A stretch of DNA of 21,938 nucleotides, taken from assembly GCA_002320245.1 (NCBI GenBank), contig DCKD01000094.1:1-21938 (forward strand). Direction: 5' to 3'. The stretch comes from Lachnospiraceae bacterium UBA1683 (GTDB lineage: Bacteria > Bacillota > Clostridia > Lachnospirales > Lachnospiraceae). This document shows positions 1 to 7,272 of this stretch, in pieces (within the stretch, counting starts at the first letter, position 1; the number at the start of each line of letters is the position of its first letter). A model generated the notes under the pieces. The model was not told where the DNA came from. It did not search any database and saw only the letters and a program-made list of their open reading frames with translations. The position numbers were made by a program, and so were the translations under genes.

Positions 1-20
1 AGAAGTTAATGTTTCACAGT

Positions 21-70
21 AAAAAGAGAATGCACAGCATCAAAAACCTAACGTTGTGCATTCTCTTTTT
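21..70. terminator. Strong stem-loop, probable bidirectional terminator
   Basis: Positions 21-36 (AAAAAGAGAATGCACA) are perfectly complementary to 55-70, giving a 16-bp stem with an 18-nt loop. The stem ends in an A-run on one side and a T-run on the other, so it can terminate transcription on either strand. On the minus strand it lies just past the oxidoreductase remnant. Confidence 0.7.
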
Positions 71-95
71 TATATTTCTGCCATGGCAATGCCCT

Positions 96-1090
96 TTATA
101 CAACATCCGGAATGATGGAGAGTATCAACGACTTTGAGATATTCAGCTTTTCTGAACCATCGTTAAACAATATGGTATCCGGTGTCTCCCCAACAATATA
201 TCCCTGTTTCATGACTATTTTTCTTTCCCCTGTACACACTAATAATGTAACCTGTTCTCTTTTTTTCTTTTTCTTTCTGAATAACATTTTCTTATCCTCG
301 TAATACTTACGCGGCGCCTCACCGGCGGTCAGGAACTGTCCTCCCAGTACATCGGATGACTCACACAAAACCGGCAGATGTCCTCTCTCTTTTAAAATGA
401 TTGCAGCCTCCAGTCCCGCGATTCCGCCTCCGGCTATCAGCACCGTCTCCGGTTTATCCGTCCGGATAATCCGGCATTCTTTCTCTCTTCCGACTGCCGG
501 ATTTCTCAGACAGGTAATGTGCGGGCAGTCCACATTGGCAAATCCATCCAGACATCCCTGGTCACAGCCAACACAATAATCAATTTCATCCAGACGTCCC
601 TCGCGTGATTTCGTCACAAAATCCGGGGTCCGCCAATTGTGCACGTCCCATAACAACCATGTCCACTTTGTCTTTTTCCAAAATCTCCTCCGCCAGTGCC
701 GCCGTATTGATACGACCTACACCGATTGTCAGCATCCTCGCTTCTTTGCGGATTTTTGCTGCATTCTCTATATTAAATCCTCTCGGCAGGTCAATCGGAG
801 GAACTTCAAATTTATTTCCGGCGGATATCACATTTCCCCTGGAAACATCAAGCACATCTACGCCCTCCGCCCTCGCCAGTTTGCAGAATTCAATAACTTC
901 TTCTATCGTTAAGCCATTCTCCAAATAATCATCGTGTGCATCAATTCGCATAAATACCGGCATTCCTTCCGGAAGGTTACTTCTCACCGCGCGGATGATT
1001 TCCAGCGGAAATCTGGTACGGTTTTTAAAACTTCCACCGTACTCGTCCGTCCTGTGGTTGATTCCGCCGGACAGGAATTCCAAAATATCA
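96..1090 (-). pseudogene. NADH:flavin oxidoreductase (2,4-dienoyl-CoA/enoate reductase family), decayed remnant
   Basis: This is a remnant of an FMN/FAD/4Fe-4S ene-reductase of the old-yellow-enzyme type. From the 5' side it shows the rear part of the TIM barrel (RTDEYGGS, NRTRFPLEIIRAV, FMRIDAHDD, VVMGRAQLADP), then the iron-sulfur Cys cluster (CVGCDQGC) and the dinucleotide-binding motif GGGIAGLEAA. Three lesions are visible. The 5' end is missing: homology begins near 1090 and the ATG at 1119 is fortuitous. A one-base insertion in a C4 run (plus-strand G-run 625-628) shifts the frame; with one base removed the reading ADPDFVTK is restored. After the motif GGQFLTAGEAPRK the protein jumps through a Lys-rich stretch to a short piece ending LILSI, so most of the NADH domain is lost, about 330 codons remaining against roughly 640 in the family. 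Confident as a remnant; the substrate is unknown. Confidence 0.85.
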
Positions 1091-1131
1091 TGTATTGCAA
1101 CTAAATACAGTAAAACCAATAGGGTAAAACC

Positions 1132-1146
1132 GTTACGTGACGTTAC
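1132..1146. promoter_or_regulatory. Candidate MerR-type operator between oxidoreductase remnant and merR
   Basis: GTTACGTGACGTTAC is a compact set of GTTAC/GTGAC repeats in the 160 bp between the oxidoreductase remnant and the MerR gene. MerR regulators often bind such elements in their own promoters, and a TATTAT hexamer lies downstream at 1160-1165. The assignment is inference from position and symmetry only. Confidence 0.25.
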
Positions 1147-1248
1147 AATTGTGTCATGCTATTATGGAAAAATCAGGGAAAGGAGACATACACTTTTTAA
1201 GAAAATTATTTCTGGCATGTTCAGACTTAAGTGTATAGGCACAGTACA

Positions 1249-1772
1249 ATGAAACTTGGAGAAGTTGTAAAGATAACCGGATTAAGTAAACGCACTATCT
1301 ACTTTTATATTGAAGAGCATTTTCTGTCACCAGAAGTCAATCCTTCCAATGGCTATTACATTTTTTCAGAAGAAGACGTTGAACGTCTGAAAATGCTCCA
1401 GCAGCTTCGCAAAGCAGATTTTTCAATTAAAGATATCCATGCGATTTTAAAACATCCGACTTCCGCTTATATTTATATTCAAAAACAAATTGATACGTTG
1501 AAAAGAGAGCAGGAATTATTGGCAAAAAAGTAAACAGCCTCCAAAACTTATATAACAGACTCCCAATCCTTGTTTCCGAGCTAAGCCCCCGTTTTTCCTC
1601 GTACTACCACAACATTCATAAATGCTGTGATTTGCTTTATGAATGGCTTGATTCCGACAACGGAAGACCGGTCAAAAAAAGACTGTTACAAAATCTGGAC
1701 GGATATCTTGACTTATGTGCGGACCACCACGGTCAAATTGCCGCATTATTCGGAGTAGTTCTCTCATTTTAG
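1249..1772 (+). pseudogene. MerR-family transcriptional regulator, interrupted at an A6 run (-1 frame)
   Basis: The N-terminus MKLGEVVKITGLSKRTIYFY, followed by a wing and a helical region ending KREQELLAKK, is a typical MerR winged-helix DNA-binding domain. Frame 0 stops at 1531-1533, giving 94 aa. The -1 frame continues without a break from the same point to the stop at 1770-1772 (KKVNSLQNLYNRLPILVSEL and onward), giving a 174-aa protein of normal MerR length with a C-terminal helical domain. The break falls on A AAA AAG at 1524-1530 immediately before TAA. This is either a one-base deletion from an A7 run or a dnaX-type slippery site. An alternative GTG start at 1231 is possible; no strong SD precedes either start. 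It faces away from the oxidoreductase remnant, the usual arrangement for a MerR regulator and its target. The inducer is unknown. Confidence 0.8.
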
Positions 1773-1794
1773 CCGACAGATAAACTTTTGTATA

Positions 1795-1844
1795 ACGGGA
1801 AAGCCCCACGTTTTCTTCCTAATTGAAACATGGGACTTTCCCGT
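1795..1844. terminator. Stem-loop between convergent merR and araD
   Basis: The arm at 1795-1815 (starting ACGGGAAAGCCCC) pairs imperfectly with 1825-1844 (ending GGGACTTTCCCGT), with a loop of about 9 nt. It lies between the 3' ends of two convergent genes and probably serves both. The stem has one mismatch and wobble positions. Confidence 0.6.
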
Positions 1845-1858
1845 CTTGTACTTCATTT

Positions 1859-2549
1859 TTATTTTTGTCCGTAATACGCATTTGCGCCATGTTTCCTGTA
1901 GTAGTGCTTATCCTGCAATTCCTGCGGTGCAGGCTGTACCTGCGGATTAAGCATTTCCGTTCTCGCTGCCATCTTTGCAACTTCCTCCAGAACTACCGCA
2001 TTATGCACGGCGTCATGCGCATCTTTTCCCCATGTAAATGTACCGTGATTCTTACACAATACTGCCGGCATTGCCATATACTCTGTATCTTTGAAATAGT
2101 CCACAATAAGTAAACCCGTGTTTTTCTCATATGCTTCCCCGATTTCCTCTTTTGTCAGGTTTCTGACACAGGGAATTTCGCCGTACATGTAATCCGCATG
2201 TGTGGTTCCATAACACGGAATCCCTCTGCCTGCCTGCGCCCAGCTCGTTGCCCACGGGGAATGCGTATGAACAATTCCCCTCACATCCGGCATTCCTTTA
2301 TAAATCTCAATATGCGTTGCGGTGTCAGAGGACGGATTATATTTTCCTTCAATTTTATTGCCTTCCAAATCCATGATTACCATATCATCCGGTGTCAGCT
2401 CGTCATACTCCACACCGCTTGGCTTAATCGCAAAATATCCCGTCTCCGAATCAAACTCACTGACATTCCCCCCATGTAAATGTAATCAACTTGTACTTCG
2501 GAAGAAGTATATTCGCCTCATACACCCGCTTTTTCAGTTCCTCAAGCAT
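1859..2549 (-). pseudogene. araD: L-ribulose-5-phosphate 4-epimerase AraD, single-base frameshift
   Basis: AraD interconverts L-ribulose 5-phosphate and D-xylulose 5-phosphate in arabinose catabolism, using a class II aldolase fold and a divalent metal. The start is at 2549 (MLEELKKRVYEANILLPKY), with GGAGAAAGG about 12-20 nt upstream. Metal-site motifs are visible: IVHTHSPWATSWAQAGRGIP and NHGTFTWG, plus the binding segment PSSDTATH. Translation runs to ITFTWG, then a G6 run (plus-strand C6 at 2468-2473) shifts the frame. With five Gs the reading TWGNVSEFDSETGYFAIKPS joins smoothly to the remaining 184 codons, restoring about 229 aa, the normal AraD length of about 231. There are no other lesions. 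No araA or araB is nearby. Either a very recent pseudogene, a phase-variable tract, or a sequencing error. Confidence 0.9.
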
Positions 2550-2610
2550 TCTTAATATCGACCTTTCTCCTTATATTCGTCAGAATATTCCGACCTTTCC
2601 CTCTACGCAT

Positions 2611-2645
2611 ATTCTATCAACTCTTATATTTGTTGTCTAGTACAA
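2611..2645 (-). promoter_or_regulatory. araD promoter with overlapping GntR/AraR-like operator
   Basis: On the minus strand TAGACA (2634-2639) and TAGAAT (2611-2616) are separated by exactly 17 bp, a good housekeeping promoter about 60 nt upstream of the araD start. The -35 is embedded in the palindrome TTGTACTAGACAA (2633-2645). That resembles operators of GntR-family regulators such as AraR, so repression by occlusion is plausible. No regulator gene of this type lies in the window. Confidence 0.5.
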
Positions 2646-2696
2646 TAAAAATTAAATATGTACCATATGGCGCAAGATTTATTTGCAGAAGTGTTG

Positions 2697-2740
2697 TTCA
2701 AAAAACGCAGGTGTAGTGGGCTACGCCGAGGCCTTTTGAA
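2697..2740. repeat. Nested palindrome, REP-like, in non-coding region
   Basis: An outer pair TTCAAAA (2697-2703) and TTTTGAA (2734-2740) encloses an inner stem GGTGTAG / CTACGCC around a TGGG loop. No promoter, T-run or ORF is attached to it. It looks like a dispersed palindromic element, but only one copy is present here. Confidence 0.35.
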
Positions 2741-2991
2741 TCGTGCTATTACGGGGATAAAAACAACTCATCCTTCGCGTTTCTATGCGTATTTGCTGTT
2801 TACCAGCCATCTGTTTTTCCTGTTGCTCTAAGAAAATGATTCACCTAAAATGAAGTATTAAATTTTCTCGAGGATGCGGTCGCTCATTGCCCTGTACCGG
2901 AATTTACTTTTTCAATTCAGCGAAAATGACCGGGCAATAGGTAGGGGAAAGCTCTTCTTGCGATTTACCAGCCACCCGGCTCTCCTGCCAG

Positions 2992-3606
2992 TCATATTCT
3001 CCGGTTTCTGTCCATCACCTTACAATAAATCACCGCCACCACTGTGCTTACAGCGGTGGCAACAATCCCCGCCCCGACAATTGCCGCCGGATTCACACTG
3101 CCGTACTGACTGCGGTAGGCAATCACATTGACCGGAATCAACTGCAGCGATGAGATATTGAGAATCAAAAACGTACACATCTCATTACTCGCCACACTTT
3201 TCGGTCTCACAAGTCCCGGCACCCGCCCGCACCTCCTGTCATCTTCCAGTTTTTCCAGTTCCTCCATCGCCTGTAACCCGGCAGGAGTTGCCGCCCAGCC
3301 AAGCCCAAGGAAATTAGCGATAAAATTCGTAGTGATATGCTCCCGCGCCTTATGCCCCTCCGGAATCTCCGGAAACAGAAACCGAATCAATGGACGCATC
3401 TTCTTCGATGCCGATTCAATAATCCCTGCTCTTGTTGCAATCTCCATAATTCCTACCCAGAACGACATCACCCCCATCATTGTAATGCAAAGCGTCACCG
3501 CCTCCTTTGCAGAATCCAGTGCAGCATTCGTAATCTCCGGCATTTTCCCATTGAATGCTCCAAAAATAATTCCTACCAGAATCATCCCTGCCCACAGGTA
3601 GTTCAT
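2992..3606 (-). CDS. spmA: Spore maturation protein A (SpmA), nucleoside-recognition (Gate) domain membrane protein
   Basis: SpmA is an integral membrane protein of the Gate family that acts with SpmB in spore-core dehydration and late spore maturation in Bacillus. This 204-aa protein has the family's length. It has an N-terminal hydrophobic segment (MNYLWAGMILVGIIFGAFNG), a conserved block around MGVMSFWVGIMEIATRAGI, the segment NFIANFLGLGWAATPAGLQA, and a C-terminal membrane segment near 180-195. The start at 3606 is fixed by a very strong SD (GGAAGGAGGGG) ending a few bases before ATG. It lies downstream of the DUF885 gene on the same strand, separated by 79 bp filled with a composite palindromic repeat, so the two may be co-transcribed. 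Its usual partner spmB is 2.3 kb away on the opposite strand. Confidence 0.92.
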   Translation of the reverse strand: MNYLWAGMILVGIIFGAFNGKMPEITNAALDSAKEAVTLCITMMGVMSFWVGIMEIATRAGIIESASKKMRPLIRFLFPEIPEGHKAREHITTNFIANFLGLGWAATPAGLQAMEELEKLEDDRRCGRVPGLVRPKSVASNEMCTFLILNISSLQLIPVNVIAYRSQYGSVNPAAIVGAGIVATAVSTVVAVIYCKVMDRNRRI

Positions 3607-3619
3607 AACCCCTCCTTCC

Positions 3620-3697
3620 GGGGACGTAGTAAACTTGCAGTTTACTACGTCCCCAAATGAATTTCAAGGTGTCCCCTTTTCCACTTTAGGGTGTCCC
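3620..3697 (+). repeat. Composite hairpin repeat, copy A
   Basis: A perfect 15-bp stem GGGGACGTAGTAAAC / GTTTACTACGTCCCC (3620-3654, loop TTGCA) is followed by AAATGAA and two boxes, AGGTGTCCCC at 3667-3676 and AGGGTGTCCC at 3688-3697. The same order recurs near 9.4 kb (inverted) and 14.4 kb. It fills the gap between the DUF885 gene and spmA, and its right end supplies the last codons and stop of the DUF885 gene. Confidence 0.85.
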
Positions 3698-5746
3698 TTT
3701 TTGCATTTTTTCCACACTTCCCATATATTTCTCCACAATTTCAAACGGTGCCGGGCCGACATCGAGTACTGCCTCATGGAATTCTTTTTGTGAAAACTCC
3801 GTACCTTTTTCTTTTGACCATTGTTTTTTCAACTCCAGAAATTCCACATACCCGATATAATATTTTAAATAATTTCCCGGACATCCAATGATTAGGTCAT
3901 AAATCTGGTTTACCGTATCTACATCCTGAATTCCATACCCGGAAAAAAATGACAGGGTATCTGCCCGGCTCCACCCTTCATAATGGATTCCGATATCGGC
4001 AAGTGTATAAATTCCCAAAATTATGGAACTGTTTTTCTGTAATAGTGTCGCCTGCTCTTTTGTCAGCGGTGCCAGGTAGTAACTGCCCATTTCCGCATAG
4101 GTTGCCCATCCTTCGACATAACCGCCGAAATTCAGTATCGTCCGTATCGGATTCGGATTTCTGCTTGCATAATAAACAGTCTGGTATAAATGTCCCGGAT
4201 ACCCCTCGTGTGCCAATGTAGTATACAGGGTCAGCGCGTTTCCCATTTGTGCCTGATTAACATAAATTACATTTTCCTGATAGGCATCAATCGCCGGAAT
4301 CATATAAAATGCCGGACTTAAATGTTCCTCCAGCGCCTCCGGGACGTATTTCACACTATATGCAATATCCGGCGGTTCCGGAAAACTGACTGCAGTCTTT
4401 GTCTGCAGCTCTTTCAAAATAGAGACTGGATTCTGCGGAATCTGGGCGGCGACCTGAATGGGCGCACTCTCACGCGCTGCCTCCCCTTCTTCCGTTAATT
4501 GCCCTATTGTTTCCTCCACGCTCTCATTTTCCTTGAACTGTCCATCCTTTTCCTCCGTACTTTCGTTTCCCGTTAACTGTCCATCCTTTTCCCCCACACC
4601 TTCATTTTCCTTGAACTGTCCATCCTTTTCCTCCACGCTTTCATTTCCCGTTAACTGTCCATCCTTTTCCTCCGTACTTTCGTTTCCCGTTAACTGCCCA
4701 TCCTTTTCCTCTCCCGCTCCGGAAATTCCGAGTACCGCCTCCATGTCCGACAAATCTTCTGACATCTGTCGTCTCGTCAAATCCCGCATCTCTTCTACGG
4801 AACGGTCTGAACCAGTCATTGCTTCCGCCACATGTTCATAATAACTTTTTCCCTCCGGAAAATAACACAATCCCTGTTCATTTTTTCCCGTTCCCTGTAA
4901 ATCCTTCAGGGCTTCCGTCAGGTTCTCATATGCAGGTAGGATATCCTTTTCCAATGCCGATGCATTTTTCTGAATATAGTCACTTTTTTCTTTCTCACTC
5001 AGTTCTGAAACTTGATTGATTCGTTCCACAAATGTTGAAATCAGATAATTATTTTCCCGCATATTTATAAATGCCGTACACTGTTCTTCTACCTTATTTG
5101 CAGCAGTATCCGACATAAACAATCCTGCCGCTGATTTTGCCCGTTCAAATGCAATCAAAGACTCAAAATACGAGGGAACTGTTTCCAGCAATTTCAGATA
5201 TGTATCCACATCGTCTTTTTCATAAAACTGATATTCCGACAGCACAACCGGAAGTTGTGTCTGCACTCCACTAACTATCCCCAACGGTTCCTCATACAGC
5301 AGATATTTTGCATCTTCCTCTGCAATTTCCAAATAATAGTCCAGTACATCATAGGTCAGTTGGTTATCGGCGGACAACTTGTTATAAGAAAATGTTTCCA
5401 ACGCCTGATTCAGATTCTCTACAGACGCAAGCAGCGTTTCCGGCTCCACCGGAAATGTCCCAAGTGTGACTACTCCCTGCTCTATCCCAAATTGCTCCGG
5501 ATTTTTCAATGTATAGTGCAGACTGATTGTATTGGAAGCCGTCTCCTGACAGAACATCTGATTTGTAAATTTCTCAAAAGCGCGGTTCTGCCCCGATGCC
5601 GTATCGCCTATATATCCCGTCAGCAACACAGCTCCGACAATCCCGACAAATACGGTCCCTGCAAATATCATTTTCTTTCTGTTGTGAAATCTGCTCCGAG
5701 CTCCATCCCGATGATTATTTTGTTTTTGTAAAATAGAAAAAAACAT
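3686..5746 (-). CDS. DUF885 family membrane-anchored metallopeptidase-like protein with internal 13-residue repeats
   Basis: A 686-aa protein of the DUF885 family, which are predicted zinc peptidase-like enzymes. After a basic N-terminus there is one hydrophobic segment (about 27-46, IFAGTVFVGIVGAVLLTGYI) without a lipobox Cys, so it is probably a membrane-anchored or secreted extracytoplasmic protein. The family hallmark HEGYPGH is at 513-519, and GGYVEGWATY at 541-550 supplies a likely further metal-ligand Glu (545). Between the N- and C-terminal parts (346-423) there are six 13-residue acidic/Gln-rich repeats of the type EEKDGQLTGNEST. The start at 5746 has TGGAG 8 nt upstream, inside a hairpin. 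The last residues (QKGTP and stop) are encoded by the intergenic repeat. It lies upstream of spmA on the same strand and divergent from spmB. The substrate is unknown and a link to sporulation is only suggested by position. Confidence 0.85.
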   Translation of the reverse strand: MFFSILQKQNNHRDGARSRFHNRKKMIFAGTVFVGIVGAVLLTGYIGDTASGQNRAFEKFTNQMFCQETASNTISLHYTLKNPEQFGIEQGVVTLGTFPVEPETLLASVENLNQALETFSYNKLSADNQLTYDVLDYYLEIAEEDAKYLLYEEPLGIVSGVQTQLPVVLSEYQFYEKDDVDTYLKLLETVPSYFESLIAFERAKSAAGLFMSDTAANKVEEQCTAFINMRENNYLISTFVERINQVSELSEKEKSDYIQKNASALEKDILPAYENLTEALKDLQGTGKNEQGLCYFPEGKSYYEHVAEAMTGSDRSVEEMRDLTRRQMSEDLSDMEAVLGISGAGEEKDGQLTGNESTEEKDGQLTGNESVEEKDGQFKENEGVGEKDGQLTGNESTEEKDGQFKENESVEETIGQLTEEGEAARESAPIQVAAQIPQNPVSILKELQTKTAVSFPEPPDIAYSVKYVPEALEEHLSPAFYMIPAIDAYQENVIYVNQAQMGNALTLYTTLAHEGYPGHLYQTVYYASRNPNPIRTILNFGGYVEGWATYAEMGSYYLAPLTKEQATLLQKNSSIILGIYTLADIGIHYEGWSRADTLSFFSGYGIQDVDTVNQIYDLIIGCPGNYLKYYIGYVEFLELKKQWSKEKGTEFSQKEFHEAVLDVGPAPFEIVEKYMGSVEKMQKGTP
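4478..4711 (-). repeat. 39-bp in-frame tandem repeats inside the DUF885 gene
   Basis: Six consecutive 39-bp units encode 13 residues each: five close copies of two alternating types (EEKDGQLTGNEST and EEKDGQFKENESV) and one diverged copy (EETIGQLTEEGEA). The array adds a low-complexity, acidic linker within the domain. Near-identical DNA units imply recent expansion by slippage or unequal recombination, and copy number may vary between strains. Confidence 0.9.
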
Positions 5747-5749
5747 AAA

Positions 5750-5812
5750 AACTCCAGAATACAGAGATTTTACTTTATCCTATGTTCTGGACAAATCCTC
5801 TATTCCGGAGTT
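5750..5812 (-). promoter_or_regulatory. Leader hairpin sequestering the SD of the DUF885 gene
   Basis: Plus-strand 5750-5766 (AACTCCAGAATACAGAG) is complementary, with one mismatch and a small bulge, to 5798-5812 (CTCTATTCCGGAGTT). In the minus-strand transcript the second arm contains the GGAG Shine-Dalgarno of the DUF885 gene and is followed by a T5 run and then ATG. It could block translation or act as an attenuator. A role is inferred from position. Confidence 0.45.
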
Positions 5813-5841
5813 ATTTTCATTTCTATCACTACATATAATTT
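5810..5841 (+). promoter_or_regulatory. Candidate spmB promoter, sigma-E-like
   Basis: GTTATTTT, 14 bp, then CATATAAT (5832-5839) resembles the mother-cell sigma-E pattern (ATA-rich -35, CATAnnnT -10). Bacillus spmAB is sigma-E-dependent. The TATAAT at 5834-5839 could equally be a housekeeping -10 with a poor -35. Confidence 0.35.
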
Positions 5842-5868
5842 TACAAATATATTTTTCAGGAATTCTCC

Positions 5869-6393
5869 ATGCAGATTTTTCTCTACATATCCGATTTCAT
5901 CGTCCCATTCATCATCCTCGCAATTATTTCCTACGGAGTCCTCGCAGGGACAAATGTATACGACAATTTCATAAAAGGCGCCAAAAGCGGTTTTCTCACA
6001 GTCATTAAAATTATGCCGACCTTAATCGGTCTGATGGTCGCTGTCGGTATTCTGCGCGCTTCCGGATTCCTTGATTTTATCTCATCCATACTTGGCATAT
6101 TCACTTCGCGAATCGGATTTCCCGGCGAACTGGTCCCGCTTACCATCGTGAAAATGTTTTCTTCCTCGGCAGCAACCGGTCTGCTTTTGGACATTTTTAA
6201 AGAGTACGGGACAGACTCGCGGCTTGGTCTGATTGCCTCCATCTCTATGTCCTGTACCGAAACAATTTTCTATACAATGAGCGTCTATTTTATGACAGCA
6301 AAAGTCTCAAAAACGCGTTACACATTGGCTGGTGCATTAATTTCCACATTCGCCGGGCTCGCCGCCAGCGTTGTTTTAGCAGGATTCATGTAA
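5869..6393 (+). CDS. spmB: Spore maturation protein B (SpmB), Gate domain membrane protein
   Basis: SpmB is the partner of SpmA in spore maturation and core dehydration. The 174-aa protein has the usual length, with hydrophobic segments near 8-26, 45-62, 75-85 and 150-172. It has the family blocks GAKSGFLTVIKIMPTLIGLM and the Ser/Ala-rich MFSSSAATGLL. The Cys in SMSCTETIFY is also typical of the family. The start at 5869 is preceded by AGGAATTCTCC, a usable SD. It is transcribed alone from a 122-bp divergent region. Its 3' end overlaps the convergent phosphatase gene by 18 bp. Separation from spmA on the opposite strand is unusual compared with the Bacillus spmA-spmB operon. Confidence 0.93.
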   Translation: MQIFLYISDFIVPFIILAIISYGVLAGTNVYDNFIKGAKSGFLTVIKIMPTLIGLMVAVGILRASGFLDFISSILGIFTSRIGFPGELVPLTIVKMFSSSAATGLLLDIFKEYGTDSRLGLIASISMSCTETIFYTMSVYFMTAKVSKTRYTLAGALISTFAGLAASVVLAGFM

Positions 6394-7152
6394 CAATTTG
6401 ACGGCCTCCTTCCAGCACTGCCTCCCTGCTGCCAGAATGGAACATGGCTTATCCAACGTAATCATTCCTCCCTCTGCCGTAGAAATGAATCCGCCCGCCT
6501 CCATCACAATCAACGATGCCGCCGCATAGTCCCACGGCTGTAACAAAAGTTCCACATACACGCCATTCGCCCCAGAAGCCACCCGGCAGATATCCAACGC
6601 CGCCGAGCCGCCTTCCCGAATGCCGAGGCTATTCAGATACAGTCTCTTTGCATAGTCGAAAATCCGGCATGTATCCCCGGTGTTATATCTCGCACATCCA
6701 AACGCCGCCAGATTCTCTGCAAGTCCTTTCTCTGTACTATGGATTTCCTTGCCGTTGAGCTTTGCACCCTCCCCCTTCACAGCGGTATACAGTTCATTTG
6801 TATAAGGATTATAAATACATCCAAACTGCATTTTTCCACGCATTGCAAGACCGACAGAAACACAACTGTGTCTATAGTCAAAAATAAAGTTCGTTGTACC
6901 GTCAATCGGATCAATAATAAAACAATATCCGTCCCCCAGTTCCTGCTGAATGCCATCCTCCTCGGCAAGGAAATTTGCCTCCGGAAGAATCTGCCGCAAA
7001 TGACTGATTAGAAAGGACTGTATATCCTTATCATGTTTAGTTACAAAATTAGAAGTTCCTTCCTTATCAAATACCGTAATCTCTTCCTCGTGTGCATGAA
7101 AAATCATCTCCCCTGCTTTTTTCACAACCCCGATAATCTCTTCGTATATCAT
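6376..7152 (-). CDS. Inositol monophosphatase family protein (SuhB/CysQ-like phosphatase)
   Basis: A 258-aa Mg2+-dependent, lithium-sensitive-type sugar phosphatase with the full family signature. The metal ligands are in EED (64-66) and DPIDGTTNF (81-89), and the C-terminal metal motif is WDYAAASLIVMEAGG (from 207). The family includes inositol-1-phosphatase, fructose-1,6-bisphosphatase-like and 3'(2'),5'-bisphosphate nucleotidase enzymes, and the sequence does not decide between them. The start at 7152 is supported by AGAGGAAAATT immediately upstream. It is monocistronic, converging on spmB with an 18-bp 3' overlap and no terminator between them, so antisense interference at the 3' ends is possible. 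Confidence 0.92.
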   Translation of the reverse strand: MIYEEIIGVVKKAGEMIFHAHEEEITVFDKEGTSNFVTKHDKDIQSFLISHLRQILPEANFLAEEDGIQQELGDGYCFIIDPIDGTTNFIFDYRHSCVSVGLAMRGKMQFGCIYNPYTNELYTAVKGEGAKLNGKEIHSTEKGLAENLAAFGCARYNTGDTCRIFDYAKRLYLNSLGIREGGSAALDICRVASGANGVYVELLLQPWDYAAASLIVMEAGGFISTAEGGMITLDKPCSILAAGRQCWKEAVKLLHESC

Positions 7153-7272
7153 AATTTTCCTCTTTCTGTAAATATTTCTGCCCGACTATAACTGACCACA
7201 ATCGACAGTATCTATAATAAAACCGGATTTTAAAAATAACAAGAGATTTTTCATTATCTCCACTATCTTCAC

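Larger units (their letters stand above)
2550..2991. other. Intergenic region of about 440 bp without a supportable gene
   Basis: Apart from the araD promoter and the nested palindrome, I see no gene. The stretch contains an 11-bp direct repeat TTTACCAGCCA at 2799-2809 and 2964-2974. It also has complementary ATTGCCC and GGGCAAT segments near 2884 and 2933. The rest looks like decayed or repeat-derived DNA. Confidence 0.4.

Noticed and set aside
995..1252. 85-aa plus-strand ORF whose TGA overlaps the merR ATG, suggesting a coupled leader peptide
   Set aside because: Most of it is antisense to the oxidoreductase remnant. The only ATG near the AAGGAGA at 1180 is about 30 nt away, so a translated leader is not supported.
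4458..4841. 127-aa plus-strand ORF rich in Ser/Pro/Phe repeats
   Set aside because: It is the opposite-strand shadow of the DUF885 39-bp repeats and has no ribosome binding site of its own.
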